Below, in pieces: positions 19,801-29,821 of a stretch of DNA of 64,000 nucleotides; position 1 is the first letter of the stretch; every line of letters starts with the position of its first letter. Source of the stretch: Paracoccaceae bacterium (GTDB lineage: Bacteria; Pseudomonadota; Alphaproteobacteria; Rhodobacterales; Rhodobacteraceae); the NCBI GenBank assembly GCA_902602765.1, contig CACKSH010000008.1:22348-86347 (forward strand), given 5' to 3'. The notes under the pieces are model-generated. The model made no database searches, was not told the origin of the DNA, and saw nothing but the letters and a program-made list of their open reading frames with translations. A program made the position numbers and the translations under genes.

Positions 19801-20375
19801 TTCTCAAAAGCTTCGCGCCAATGTCTCCGGCATAATGATACGTATGTTTCGTTGCCTCCGATTTGTATTTGATCTCCGCCTTTAACTATATTGCCGTCTT
19901 CATCTTGGCGCACAACCATAGTTGCTTTCTTTCCGCAATGACAAATTGTTCTAATCTCTCGCATCTCGTCAGCGATTGCTAATAAAGATGCTGAACCTGG
20001 AAAAAGATTGCCTAAGAAGTCAACTCTCAAACCATAGCACATGATAGGAACTGCAAGATCATCTACTGCTTTCGCAAGTTGCCATACCTGTTGTGAAGTA
20101 AGGAATTGTGCCTCATCTATTAAGACACAAGAAATTTTTTCCACACTCAATTTTGCCTGAACTTTGGCAAACAAATCATCATCACCTGTAAATGTATCAG
20201 CTGCTGCTCCAATGCCTATTCTTGAGCCAACTTTTCCCTCCCCGGCTCTGTTATCAAGTTGAGCTGTTATGAGGTATGTGTTCATACCTCTCTCTTGATA
20301 GTTATGAGATGCTTGAAGCAGTAGAGTTGATTTGCCCGCATTCATTGTCGAATAGTGAAAATAGAGCTTCGCCAT
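19797..20375 (-). CDS. tdk: Thymidine kinase
   Basis: This enzyme phosphorylates thymidine with ATP in pyrimidine salvage. The 192-residue protein is a type II (TK1-like) kinase: P-loop STMNAGKSTLLLQ at residue 9, the Walker B segment VLIDEAQFL near 84 and zinc-binding cysteines in ICHCGKKA and SLCRRHW. It converges on the hydroxyacid dehydrogenase gene with a four-base overlap and sits six bases downstream of apt. Confidence 0.96.
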   Translation of the reverse strand: MAKLYFHYSTMNAGKSTLLLQASHNYQERGMNTYLITAQLDNRAGEGKVGSRIGIGAAADTFTGDDDLFAKVQAKLSVEKISCVLIDEAQFLTSQQVWQLAKAVDDLAVPIMCYGLRVDFLGNLFPGSASLLAIADEMREIRTICHCGKKATMVVRQDEDGNIVKGGDQIQIGGNETYVSLCRRHWREAFEN

Positions 20376-20380
20376 CTAAG

Positions 20381-20917
20381 TTAGGTGCCATCAAATGAAC
20401 ACAGAAAATGTGTAGATATGCCTAAGTTTGCAAGTTTTTCGCTGCCACCTAGATCTGGTAAATTCACTATAAAATTACAGGATATTATGTTGCCACCCAG
20501 CTTTTCTATTAATTTAACCCCCGCTTCAGCTGTCCCTCCAGTTGCCAAAAGGTCATCCACAAGCAAAACTCTTTCCCCTGGTTCAATACTATCTACGTGG
20601 ACTTCTAGGGTATCACTTCCATATTCAAGTTGGTAATCTTGGCTGATTATGGCCCCTGGTAGTTTTCCAGATTTTCGAATAGGAACAAAGCCACATCCCA
20701 ACCTGTTTGCCAAAGCACCACCCATTATAAAGCCACGTGCTTCAATTCCTACTACTTTATCTATTCTACTACTTTTAATATAGGATAGTATTTCACTTAT
20801 AGTAAGGTCAAAACCAGTTGGGTCAGAGAACAAAGTAGTAACGTCTCTAAACATGATCCCTTCATGTGGGAAATCTTTAATCGTTCGGATGTATTTTTTT
20901 ATTCCTATTTTATCCAT
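20381..20917 (-). CDS. apt: Adenine phosphoribosyltransferase
   Basis: Apt converts adenine and PRPP to AMP. The 178-residue protein shows [16 protein letters not shown] near residue 17, the [16 protein letters not shown] segment near 58 and the PRPP-binding motif [17 protein letters not shown] near 122. I chose the ATG at 20917; another in-frame ATG three codons upstream has a poorly spaced ribosome site. It pairs with tdk as a nucleobase/nucleoside salvage operon. Confidence 0.95.
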   Translation of the reverse strand: MDKIGIKKYIRTIKDFPHEGIMFRDVTTLFSDPTGFDLTISEILSYIKSSRIDKVVGIEARGFIMGGALANRLGCGFVPIRKSGKLPGAIISQDYQLEYGSDTLEVHVDSIEPGERVLLVDDLLATGGTAEAGVKLIEKLGGNIISCNFIVNLPDLGGSEKLANLGISTHFLCSFDGT

Positions 20918-21148
20918 ACCCCACATCTCACTTGTTATATAAGACTCAACTTAAATTGAAACTCGAAATCACATTTTTGCTTCACAAATTTGCACCTAAC
21001 TTATATCGGGAGCTTATTTTTGATAGGAATGGATATAAAATAGCAAATAATCAAGGCTCTGCATCAAATAAATACAATGGTCTGGGGTTTCTTTTTAGGA
21101 AGCTATAGTTTATGCCGCCGTTATGATTTTCCTTGCATGGAATGAATT

Positions 21149-22774
21149 ATGAGACACGCCCTTTTTGGAGCATTCGCAAATTTGTTTAAGCCTGATTTAG
21201 GTTCAAGAGGTGCGAACGGAATCAGCTTTGTTCGATTGAAAATAGAGTTGCTTTCTGGTCTTACAGTTGCACTTGCACTTGTGCCTGAGGCCGTAGCTTT
21301 TGCATTCGTTGCCGGGGTTCATCCCCTCGTTGGGTTGTATGCAGCATTTATAGTTGGGTTGATAACGGCAGTTTTCGGAGGGCGCCCAGGTATGATTTCG
21401 GGAGCCACTGGGGCTCTAGCAGTTGTGATGGTTGCCTTAGTTGCAGAACATGGAGTTGAGTATCTTTTTGCAACTGTTGTTCTGATGGGGATCTTGCAAC
21501 TGGTAGCCGGTATAATGCAATGGGGTAGATTTATACGTCTTGTCCCTCATCCCGTCATGTTAGGTTTTGTAAATGGTTTGGCTATTGTGATTTTTTTAGC
21601 TCAGTTAACCCAGTTCAAAGTCCCTGGCTCAGTCGAAGTTTCTGGTCATGGAACGTCTGGTGGCGAGTGGTTGACCGGCACGCCCTTGGCGACCATGCTG
21701 GTACTCGTCGGCGTAACGATGGCTATTATTTATTTTCTGCCAAAGATTTCAAAGATTGTACCAGCTCCGCTTGCTGGTATTGGTGTTGTAGCTCTTATTG
21801 TAATATTTTTTGGATTAGATGTGCCAAGAGTTGGTGATATGGCGTCGATTAAAGGAGGTTTCCCAACTTTCCACATGCCGATGGTTAATTTAAGCTGGGA
21901 AACTTTTGAAATAATTTTTCCTTATGCGGTTATACTCGCAGCCATTGGCCTTATCGAGAGTTTGCTTACACTTAACCTGGTTGGAGAGATGACAAACAAG
22001 CGTGGGGGGGCCAGTCAAGAATGTCTTGCTCAGGGTGCAGCGAACGTTGTGACAGGATTTTTTGGGGGCATGGGGGGATGTGCCATGATCGGTCAATCCA
22101 TGATAAATGTAAAATCAGGAGGGCGTACTCGCATAGCAGGGATCTCTGCTGCCATTTTTCTTTTACTTTTCATTCTAGTTGGTAGCTCAATTATTGAGCA
22201 AATTCCCTTGGCGGCATTGGTCGGCGTTATGTTTATGGTTGTAATAGGGACTTTCGCATGGAATTCACTCAAAATTTTACGGGTGGTGCCGAAAACCGAT
22301 GCTTTTGTCACCATTTTAGTAACTGTTGTAACGGTTTGGTTTGATCTCGCTGTAGCAGTTGTTGTGGGCGTTATTGTTTCAGCGCTTGCCTATGCTTGGA
22401 ATAATGCACGAAGAATCCATGCACATGTTGATTTAAATGGTGATGAAAAAACCTATAAAATTCAGGGTCCCTTGTTTTTTGGTTCCACAGATGGTTTTGT
22501 AGAGCTTTTTGACGTTCAAAATGATCCCTTTACCATAATTTTGGACTTCGAGGCCAGCAGAGTGGTTGATCAATCTGCTTTGCAAGCAATAGAAGTTGTC
22601 GCTGCCAAATACGAAAGTGCAGGAAAGCGTCTGCAATTAAAGCACCTCAGTAGAGATTGCCATATGCTTTTAATAAAGGCGGGTCACCTTATGGTTGACA
22701 GTGATGATGACCCTGACTACGCACTCGCAGTAAATTATTCAGTAAGGACTGGTATCCTTGAAGAGGGCCACTAG
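21149..22774 (+). CDS. SulP/SLC26-family inorganic anion transporter with STAS domain
   Basis: This is an inner-membrane transporter of sulfate, bicarbonate or a related anion. The 541-residue protein has an N-terminal half rich in hydrophobic helices (roughly residues 25-415), with the SulP segment LTVALALVPEAVAFAFVAGV near residue 38, and a cytosolic STAS domain from about 430 to 530 (IILDFEASRVVDQSALQAI). Related marine proteins include sodium-bicarbonate carriers and sulfate permeases; the ion cannot be assigned here, and no cys or carbonic anhydrase gene is adjacent. Confidence 0.9.
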   Translation: MRHALFGAFANLFKPDLGSRGANGISFVRLKIELLSGLTVALALVPEAVAFAFVAGVHPLVGLYAAFIVGLITAVFGGRPGMISGATGALAVVMVALVAEHGVEYLFATVVLMGILQLVAGIMQWGRFIRLVPHPVMLGFVNGLAIVIFLAQLTQFKVPGSVEVSGHGTSGGEWLTGTPLATMLVLVGVTMAIIYFLPKISKIVPAPLAGIGVVALIVIFFGLDVPRVGDMASIKGGFPTFHMPMVNLSWETFEIIFPYAVILAAIGLIESLLTLNLVGEMTNKRGGASQECLAQGAANVVTGFFGGMGGCAMIGQSMINVKSGGRTRIAGISAAIFLLLFILVGSSIIEQIPLAALVGVMFMVVIGTFAWNSLKILRVVPKTDAFVTILVTVVTVWFDLAVAVVVGVIVSALAYAWNNARRIHAHVDLNGDEKTYKIQGPLFFGSTDGFVELFDVQNDPFTIILDFEASRVVDQSALQAIEVVAAKYESAGKRLQLKHLSRDCHMLLIKAGHLMVDSDDDPDYALAVNYSVRTGILEEGH

Positions 22775-22778
22775 TTAG

Positions 22779-22799
22779 AAACCGCAAGGCGGTTTATTT
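22779..22799. terminator. Bidirectional terminator between sulP and argF
   Basis: A seven-base-pair GC-rich stem, AAACCGC with GCGGTTT around a three-base loop, is followed by ATTTATT. It lies in the 23-base gap between convergent genes and can serve both. Confidence 0.75.
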
Positions 22800-23724
22800 A
22801 TTTTCCCAAGCACCAGCGCATTATTGCTTTTTGAATGTGAAGCCTATTTTCTGCTTCATCAAAAATTACTGAGTTTTTTCCATCCATAACATCAGACGTT
22901 GCTTCCTCATCTCTATGTGCTGGTAAGCAGTGCATGAATAATGCATCGGATTTTGCATGTGAAAGAAGTTCTTTATTGACCTGATATGGCCGCAGTTGAT
23001 TATGACGCCGCTCTCTAGCGGATTGAAGGTCATGCATACTTATCCATGTATCAGTTACAACTAGATCTGCGCCTTTTATTGCTATGGTAGGATCGTGTTC
23101 GATTAAAATTTTAACCCCATTTTGTTTCGCTCGCTCAATTACTTTCCTATCTGGTTTGAGAGTTTCTGGACCAGTAAATGTTAAATTGAAATTAAATTTT
23201 TCTGCAGCCTGAGCAAAACTATTAAAAACATTATTTCCATCGCCTGACCAAAGTATTTTTTTACCCTCGATTGAGCCTCTATGTTCTTCGTAAGTCATTA
23301 TATCGGCCATAATCTGACAAGGGTGTGAAAAGTTTGTTAGGCCATTGATTACGGGAACCTCGGCAAATTGAGCCATTTCATGCAGGGTCGCTTCCTCATA
23401 CGTTCGAAGCATAATTAAGTCGACGTAACGACTTAGAACTCTAGCAGTATCTGCAATGGTTTCACCATGGCCAAGTTGCATATTATTCCCTGATAAGACT
23501 ATTGTTTGGCCACCCATTTGGCGTACGCCCACGTCAAAACTTACTCGAGTGCGGGTTGATGGTTTTTCAAAAATTAAAGCTACGATGTGGCCCTCTAGTG
23601 CCCGATCGCTATCACAGGCACCCTTTGTGAGGCCTGACCTAGATTTTTTCAGTTCCAAAGCAGTTTGGATTATCTTTTTAAGGTCATTACTTTCTATATT
23701 TTTTATATCTAAAAAATTTGCCAT
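22798..23724 (-). CDS. argF: Ornithine carbamoyltransferase
   Basis: ArgF makes citrulline from ornithine and carbamoyl phosphate in arginine synthesis. The 308-residue protein has the carbamoyl-phosphate loop [15 protein letters not shown] near residue 54, [16 protein letters not shown] near 130 and the ornithine-site Cys in [12 protein letters not shown] near 265. It is nine bases downstream of argD, the usual alphaproteobacterial argDF operon. Confidence 0.96.
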   Translation of the reverse strand: MANFLDIKNIESNDLKKIIQTALELKKSRSGLTKGACDSDRALEGHIVALIFEKPSTRTRVSFDVGVRQMGGQTIVLSGNNMQLGHGETIADTARVLSRYVDLIMLRTYEEATLHEMAQFAEVPVINGLTNFSHPCQIMADIMTYEEHRGSIEGKKILWSGDGNNVFNSFAQAAEKFNFNLTFTGPETLKPDRKVIERAKQNGVKILIEHDPTIAIKGADLVVTDTWISMHDLQSARERRHNQLRPYQVNKELLSHAKSDALFMHCLPAHRDEEATSDVMDGKNSVIFDEAENRLHIQKAIMRWCLGK

Positions 23725-23733
23725 TTTATTTCT

Positions 23734-24912
23734 TCACAAAGCTTTTCTTAGAGATCCAGCGGTCTTTTCCAACCTACTTAAACCCTCACTTATCTCTTCT
23801 GCGGTTATATTCAAAGCGGGTAACAGTCTAACGACATTATCACCAGCCGGAACTGTTAAGATGGCGTTTTCATAGCCTCCTTTTACAAAATCCAAATTAG
23901 GGCATTTGCATTTTACCCCCAACATTAAACCAGTTCCCCTTATTTCTTCAAAAATATCAGGATAAGAGTCAATTAGCCGAAGAAGTCCTTGGTTCATAAT
24001 TCCTGATTTTGATATCACAGAGTTAAGGAACTTGGGTGTATTTATTAATTCAAGAACTTTTATCCCTACTGAGCAGGCTAATGGATTGCCACCGTATGTG
24101 GAACCGTGTGTTCCTGCAGTCATTCCGCTCGCTGCATTTTCTTTTGCAAGAACTGCTCCTAAAGGGAAACCGCCACCTATGCCTTTTGCTACCATAGCTA
24201 TATCGGGTTCTATTCCGGACCATTCATACGCAAATAGCTTGCCTGTACGACCAATACCACATTGAACTTCATCAACCATTAACAATATATTATGCTTGTC
24301 ACACAAAATGCGTAGGCCCTTTAAACATTCATCTGGCAAGCACCGAATACCACCCTCGCCTTGTATAGGCTCTATAAGAATTGCAGCAGTATCTTCATTA
24401 ATGGCAGCTTCGATAAGATCATGATTGGACCACGGAAGATGAACGAACCCGGGGAGCACTGGCCCGAAACCTTTTGTAAGCTTTTCTCCACCTGCGGCAG
24501 CGATACCTGCTGAGGAACGACCATGGAAAGAGCCCTCAAAAGTTATTATTTCAACTCTATTTTCTTGTCCCTTTTCATACCAGTATTTACGAACCATTTT
24601 TACAGCTAACTCGCAGCTTTCTGTTCCTGAGTTTGTGAAGAAAACATTATCTGCGAAGCTTGCTTCTACCAGCAAGTCCGCCAGCCTACGTTGTTCAGGG
24701 ATTTCATAAAGATTGGATACATGCCAGAGTTTGCTAGCCTGAAACGTTAATGCCCCTATAAGTTCTGGGTTTGAATGCCCCAAGGCATTAACTGCGATCC
24801 CAGCTCCCATATCAAGATAACAGTCTCCGTCCTTTGTATACAGCCAACTACCTTGACCTTTATCAAAGGCCAATGGAGCGCGGTTATAGGTTGGTAATAT
24901 AGAAGAACTCAT
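23734..24912 (-). CDS. argD: Acetylornithine aminotransferase
   Basis: This PLP enzyme converts N-acetylglutamate semialdehyde to N-acetylornithine and may also serve in lysine synthesis. The 392-residue class III aminotransferase has FTNSGTESCELAVKMVRKYW near residue 95, the PLP-contacting VDEVQCGIGRTG near 220 and the PLP lysine in MVAKGIGGGFPLGA near 247. It is first in the argD-argF operon. Confidence 0.95.
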   Translation of the reverse strand: MSSSILPTYNRAPLAFDKGQGSWLYTKDGDCYLDMGAGIAVNALGHSNPELIGALTFQASKLWHVSNLYEIPEQRRLADLLVEASFADNVFFTNSGTESCELAVKMVRKYWYEKGQENRVEIITFEGSFHGRSSAGIAAAGGEKLTKGFGPVLPGFVHLPWSNHDLIEAAINEDTAAILIEPIQGEGGIRCLPDECLKGLRILCDKHNILLMVDEVQCGIGRTGKLFAYEWSGIEPDIAMVAKGIGGGFPLGAVLAKENAASGMTAGTHGSTYGGNPLACSVGIKVLELINTPKFLNSVISKSGIMNQGLLRLIDSYPDIFEEIRGTGLMLGVKCKCPNLDFVKGGYENAILTVPAGDNVVRLLPALNITAEEISEGLSRLEKTAGSLRKAL

Positions 24913-25175
24913 TTAACTCTCTAACAATTGGTTCAATTAACCACTACAACTTTAATTTTCGCAACTCGTATACTTTAACAACAATTATATCCGGGAACTA
25001 GCCTAGAAAAAACAGAAGGTCTCCAACTATTCTACTTCAATTACAAGTGGGTTGGTTGCAGAATTTTGCTACAGGTTTTTATTAAAAATCATAGTGGCTT
25101 TTCGAATATATTAATGACTGTATAAGTATAGAGGGCAAATATAAAAAGATTTTAGAATTCTGATAAGGTTTACAG

Positions 25176-25661
25176 GTGTTCGAGCTTTATAATGAGAAAA
25201 AAGAAGATTATTGGGATGTTGAGGCTCTATTTGACCTTTGCTTTACTCCCAGTCGCTTTGCATTATCGTCCTACAGGCTGAGAGAAGGCTATTCGCCTAT
25301 CAAAGATTTATGCCTTATTGCAAAAAGTGACGAAGATCTTTTAGTAGGCGCAATAAGATATTGGCCAGCAGAAATTGACAAAAAAAGGATTTTATTTCTT
25401 GGACCAATTGCGGTACATCCCACCTATCAAGGTGAGGGTCTTGGCGCTGCTTTAATTAAAAATAGCATCAAAAGGGCAAGGGAATTGAATTGGAAGCGTG
25501 TTTTAATGGTTGGTGATCAAATATATTATAGAAGATTTGGTTTTCGAAAGATGGATGGGATTATATTCCCCCCGCCAACTAATCCAGACCGCATTCTGGG
25601 CATGGAGCTGGAAGACTTTTCTTGGCAGGGAGTTCTAGGTGAAGTTTGCCCTTTTAGATAA
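25176..25661 (+). CDS. GNAT-family N-acetyltransferase
   Basis: The 161-residue protein has the GNAT fold: the core strand GPIAVHPTYQGEGLGAALI near residue 88 carries the acetyl-CoA pyrophosphate loop (QxxGxG), followed by VLMVGDQIYYRRFGF, typical of the YhbS-like subgroup. The acceptor substrate is unknown. A GTG start with AAGG upstream was chosen because no ATG lies close to the expected N-terminus. Confidence 0.8.
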   Translation: MFELYNEKKEDYWDVEALFDLCFTPSRFALSSYRLREGYSPIKDLCLIAKSDEDLLVGAIRYWPAEIDKKRILFLGPIAVHPTYQGEGLGAALIKNSIKRARELNWKRVLMVGDQIYYRRFGFRKMDGIIFPPPTNPDRILGMELEDFSWQGVLGEVCPFR

Positions 25662-25808
25662 AAAAATTAACCTTGGGATTTTATTTATAGATATAATACA
25701 CGCAACAGAACCATTTCACCGTCAGCTTATTGTAACTTGAGATAGATTTTTATTTAATTTAATACACCTCAGTTATTTTTAAATTTAGAGAGCAGGTGAT
25801 CTTTAAAA

Positions 25809-26576
25809 ATGCCAAGATATGCTTTAAAAGTGGAATACCACGGGGGCCCTTTTGTCGGCTGGCAGCGACAATCAAAACTTCCGTCGGTCCAAGGTAATAT
25901 TGAACGCGCACTGGCTATTTTAGAGCCAGGGGATCACACTGTTGTGGCCGCTGGCAGAACTGATGCGGGGGTCCATGCGGTTGGGCAAGTTGCACACTGT
26001 GATTTGGTAAAAGACTGGGATCCTTTTCGTCTTTCTGAGGCGTTAAATTTTTATTTAAAACCAAGACCAATTTCAATTGTTTCATGCGCACAGGTTCATG
26101 AGAGTTGGCATGCTCGATTTTCTGCTGTTGGAAGGCATTATGAGTTTCGTATAGTATGCCGGCGCCCCCCGCTCACCCATGAAAATGGACTAGTTTGGCA
26201 TGTAAAACATGATTTGGATGTTGGTGCTATGCAAATAGCTGCCAACTATTTGTTGGGCAAACATGATTTTACAACTTTTAGGTCATCAATATGCCAAGCC
26301 AGCAGTCCAGTCAAAACGCTAGACGAATTAAACGTCAGAAAGATAGCTTTGAATAATGGAATAGAGATACGATTCATTTTAAGAGCCCGGAGCTTTTTAC
26401 ATAATCAAGTAAGAAGTTTTGTTGGCACCCTTGAAAGAGTTGGAGCAGGAGATTGGTCGCCGCAGAATGTCCTCGACGCTTTATCAGCGAAAGATCGGAC
26501 TGCCTGTGGCCCAGTTAGCCCCCCAGATGGTTTGTATTTAACTTCTGTTAAGTATCCAGAGGAGCCCTTTAGCTAA
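25809..26576 (+). CDS. truA: tRNA pseudouridine(38-40) synthase
   Basis: TruA converts uridines 38-40 of the tRNA anticodon arm to pseudouridine. The 255-residue protein has [15 protein letters not shown] at the N-terminus, the catalytic Asp in [16 protein letters not shown] near residue 50 and [17 protein letters not shown] near 200. It converges on hrpB with seven bases between the stops. Confidence 0.96.
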   Translation: MPRYALKVEYHGGPFVGWQRQSKLPSVQGNIERALAILEPGDHTVVAAGRTDAGVHAVGQVAHCDLVKDWDPFRLSEALNFYLKPRPISIVSCAQVHESWHARFSAVGRHYEFRIVCRRPPLTHENGLVWHVKHDLDVGAMQIAANYLLGKHDFTTFRSSICQASSPVKTLDELNVRKIALNNGIEIRFILRARSFLHNQVRSFVGTLERVGAGDWSPQNVLDALSAKDRTACGPVSPPDGLYLTSVKYPEEPFS

Positions 26577-26583
26577 ACTATTA

Positions 26584-29007
26584 TTATTTGGATTTAAGTT
26601 TAATGGTTGGTTTTTCGTTTTCGGGCGTTTCTGGCCAAGAGTGTTTTGGATATCTTCCCCGCATTTCTTTCCTAATTTCTAGATAGCTTGTTTTCCAAAA
26701 GTTTGGTAGGTCCATCGTTTTTTGAAGTGGCCTGCCTGCCGGTGATAATAGCGTCAAAAGAAGTGGCTTTTTTTTGATCATTGGGTGTAATTTTTGTCCA
26801 AAAAGCTCTTGCATACGTAATTCTACGGAAGGGTGTTGTCCTAAGTAATCTATAGACAATTTTCTACCCAACGGACTGACAAAGTGCTTCGGGACAATCT
26901 CGTCTAATTTGCTGAGCTGCTTCCAACTAAGTAAACTCCTTAGGGCTGGCAGGCAATCAAATTTCTTCCAATCATCCGCAGTTTTTATATTTTTTATGAA
27001 TGGTGTTAGCCATTCTTTTGCTGTTTCCTCTAAATGACTTATCTCCATGTTAGGATAATCTTCACCGCCAAATTTGACTCTGGCAATGAATTGCTCTTCT
27101 GCGGGGCTAAAATTAAACCCCAAATCCTCAATTCCCTTAAGAATTGCTGACGAAATTTTTTCAGTTGGTGGATTGGTCCAAGTCTGTGATTTAAGTGTAA
27201 TTTTTCCGAGAATTTCCCTTCTAATTGCCTTTATACGTTTTTCACGTGTCGACCAATAACAAGTTTCTTGCCAAACGATCGTATCTGCAAAAAGTTCTCG
27301 TATTTCACTTTCTGAGATTTCTATACCTAATCTTATTTTTGAGTCTTTTTGATCGCCGTCCATATCCACTGCTACAATGTATTTCTTTCTGCTGAGTGGA
27401 TCGTCTTTATTGACGTATGCCCCCTTTCCGCTGGACAAAATATATTTTGAATTCGACCCATCTCTTTTCTTACCTATCCGGTCAGGGAATGCCAGCGCCA
27501 AACTTTGAGCTGAACTGAAAGCAGTGTTTTGCTGCACCAGGTTTTCAAAAACTTTGAGATCTATCTTTATTTTTGAGTATAAACCCGCATTTATTCCGCC
27601 AGTATAAAAACCATCATCAAATTTATTCAGACGCATTTGAAAGTCGGAATTATTTTTATCAAACATAATATCTCTATTTTGCAACAAGGCAGCGATAATA
27701 GCAGATTTTTTTCCTACAGAAATAAGCATGTGCGCTAAACGCACATGGCAAGGAAATTTTGCGATTTCTCGGCCATGTGGCGTAATTTTATTTTGGCCTG
27801 AAATCGCGCCTATTTGAGTTAATAATTCGTATGCTTTTGCCAAACGATTTGGCTCTGGTTTTGTTAAAAATTTCATACTTTCTGGTTTTGAACCCCACAG
27901 AGAAAGTTCTAGAGCAAAATTACTAAGGTCCGAAATTTCAATTTCACTAGGAGGAAATTCTAACATTCCACCTTCCTCACTTACTGCCCAATTTCGATAA
28001 CACCAACCCGAAGCGACCCGTCCTGCTCTGCCCATACGCTGATTTGCTTCGGCTTTAGAAATTTTTTGTGTGATGAGCCTGGACATTCCGCTAGCGGGGT
28101 CATAGCGAGAGCGCCTGGTGTAGCCACTATCGACGACTACTTTAATTCCTGAAATTGTAAGAGATGTCTCTGCAATAGAAGTTGAGAGAACAACTTTACG
28201 CAGTGTTTCGTTTTTTAATGGCTCTAATATTTTGTTCTGTTGTTCAAAAGGCAATGATCCATAAAGAGGCATTATAATTGCTGTGTTGGGCAACTTTTCT
28301 TTTAAGAGCTTTTCTGTTGCTTTTATTTCTGCCTCTCCTGGCAAAAAAGCGAGAATACCTCCTTCTGTCATTTCAAACGCATCAGAAATAAGTTTGGCAA
28401 AGTTTTCCCATAGCCTAACATTTTTAGAACTTGGGCGGGATAAGTACTCGCACTTGACCTGATAAGCTCGACCGTCTGATATAATTGGAGCTTTCGTTTC
28501 CAATAAGTCAGAAACGGGACCAACATCTAGAGTAGCAGACATGACTATTATCCTTAAGTCACTTCTTAAAATTTCTGCAAGTTGTAAGCTCAGTGCGAGG
28601 CCTAAGTCTGAATTAATTGATCGTTCATGGAATTCATCAAAAATAATACAACCGACTTCAGATAAACTTGGATCGGATTGAATCATTCTGATTAGTATAC
28701 CTTCGGTCATAACTACTATGCGAGTTTGTTTGCCGACCTTTGTGAGCCCTTTAATCTTAAAGCCGACTGTTTCTCCAATCCTTTCATTGAGTATCGCTGC
28801 CATTTGACTAGCTGCTGCACGTGCCGCGAGTCGTCTAGGCTCTAAAATGATAATTTGTCCGTTAATGTTTGGGTTATCCAGTAATTTCAACGGAACAATG
28901 GTTGTTTTCCCGGCTCCTGGAGGAGCCACAATCACGGCGCGTTTTCCAAATGTAATGGCTTCTTGTACCTGCGTTATCACATCATGTATCGGAGGTAAGT
29001 CTCTCAA
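26584..29007 (-). CDS. hrpB: ATP-dependent RNA helicase HrpB
   Basis: This is a DEAH-box-type helicase whose precise cellular role is not well established. The 807-residue protein has the Walker A motif APPGAGKTTIVPLKLL at residue 29, the Walker B/DExH motif IIFDEFHERSINSD near 122, SATLD near 157, the C-terminal helicase motif RMGRAGRVASGWCYR near 325 and the long C-terminal HrpB-specific region. It follows the DUF3108 gene by three bases. Confidence 0.93.
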   Translation of the reverse strand: MRDLPPIHDVITQVQEAITFGKRAVIVAPPGAGKTTIVPLKLLDNPNINGQIIILEPRRLAARAAASQMAAILNERIGETVGFKIKGLTKVGKQTRIVVMTEGILIRMIQSDPSLSEVGCIIFDEFHERSINSDLGLALSLQLAEILRSDLRIIVMSATLDVGPVSDLLETKAPIISDGRAYQVKCEYLSRPSSKNVRLWENFAKLISDAFEMTEGGILAFLPGEAEIKATEKLLKEKLPNTAIIMPLYGSLPFEQQNKILEPLKNETLRKVVLSTSIAETSLTISGIKVVVDSGYTRRSRYDPASGMSRLITQKISKAEANQRMGRAGRVASGWCYRNWAVSEEGGMLEFPPSEIEISDLSNFALELSLWGSKPESMKFLTKPEPNRLAKAYELLTQIGAISGQNKITPHGREIAKFPCHVRLAHMLISVGKKSAIIAALLQNRDIMFDKNNSDFQMRLNKFDDGFYTGGINAGLYSKIKIDLKVFENLVQQNTAFSSAQSLALAFPDRIGKKRDGSNSKYILSSGKGAYVNKDDPLSRKKYIVAVDMDGDQKDSKIRLGIEISESEIRELFADTIVWQETCYWSTREKRIKAIRREILGKITLKSQTWTNPPTEKISSAILKGIEDLGFNFSPAEEQFIARVKFGGEDYPNMEISHLEETAKEWLTPFIKNIKTADDWKKFDCLPALRSLLSWKQLSKLDEIVPKHFVSPLGRKLSIDYLGQHPSVELRMQELFGQKLHPMIKKKPLLLTLLSPAGRPLQKTMDLPNFWKTSYLEIRKEMRGRYPKHSWPETPENEKPTIKLKSK

Positions 29008-29010
29008 GGT

Positions 29011-29769
29011 TTATTTACGCACAAATTTGGCACGCCCACGGTTTGTTGTAATTTCAAAAGCGACCACTTTGTAAACAGCACTCCGAATTTCGTATTTCAC
29101 ATTAAAAGGAAAATTGGTTCCATCTTTCAATTCTTTTTGGGAATAACCACCAATGCGCGTGTAAACGCCATGGCATTTAATGTGACCGTCGGATGCTTCC
29201 TCACCATGTGTAAATTTTATTTTAACCCGCCTTATACCATCAAACATTGCAAAGTCTTGCCGGCAGATATTTGCTTCTTTTTGATCCCGTAAAATGTAAA
29301 CTATTGAGCTCATTGGGTCTAATGTGTCCAATTGCTGATCAGGATTTTGCCAATAAGGTTTTGGAGTTTTTTTTGTAATCAACTCAATACCATGCTTCGA
29401 ATATAGCATTGTTTTTTCTTCTTTTCGCCGCCCGGTATCTGATCTCTCAGAATAATAATTGGGTCTAAATAAACCGTTCTCAACTTTCCCTTTTGACGAT
29501 GCTTCGAAGGAATATTTGGAAATTGCGGAAAAAATGCCTGTAGAGCGCAGGTTTCCGGCTGTGCTATATAAATCATTTTTAACTTCAACAGCGTAATTGA
29601 GCCTGCCTAATTTCAGGCCGAGTATGTATACGTCAAAAACATGCTGCTGTGCTTTGCTATAAGAGTATTCTTGTAAAATGAATACTATAAGAAACCAAGC
29701 TGTCAGAATAATCCTCAATAATCTTATCCTACGAAGATATTTTTTCACTTCTTCTAGTTGTAGCTTCAT
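29011..29769 (-). CDS. DUF3108 domain-containing protein (probable exported protein)
   Basis: The 252-residue protein has a basic N-terminus and one hydrophobic segment (LLRIILTAWFLIVFILQEY, about residues 18-36) that could be a signal anchor or peptide, then a DUF3108-like beta-rich domain. In this family proteins are thought to be periplasmic or envelope-associated, but function is unknown. It is transcribed with hrpB downstream. Confidence 0.75.
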   Translation of the reverse strand: MKLQLEEVKKYLRRIRLLRIILTAWFLIVFILQEYSYSKAQQHVFDVYILGLKLGRLNYAVEVKNDLYSTAGNLRSTGIFSAISKYSFEASSKGKVENGLFRPNYYSERSDTGRRKEEKTMLYSKHGIELITKKTPKPYWQNPDQQLDTLDPMSSIVYILRDQKEANICRQDFAMFDGIRRVKIKFTHGEEASDGHIKCHGVYTRIGGYSQKELKDGTNFPFNVKYEIRSAVYKVVAFEITTNRGRAKFVRK

Positions 29770-29821
29770 CTAGGCAAAAATTTGCTGTAAAGGTCAACAG
29801 GTGGCCTTGTAAATTTTTAAT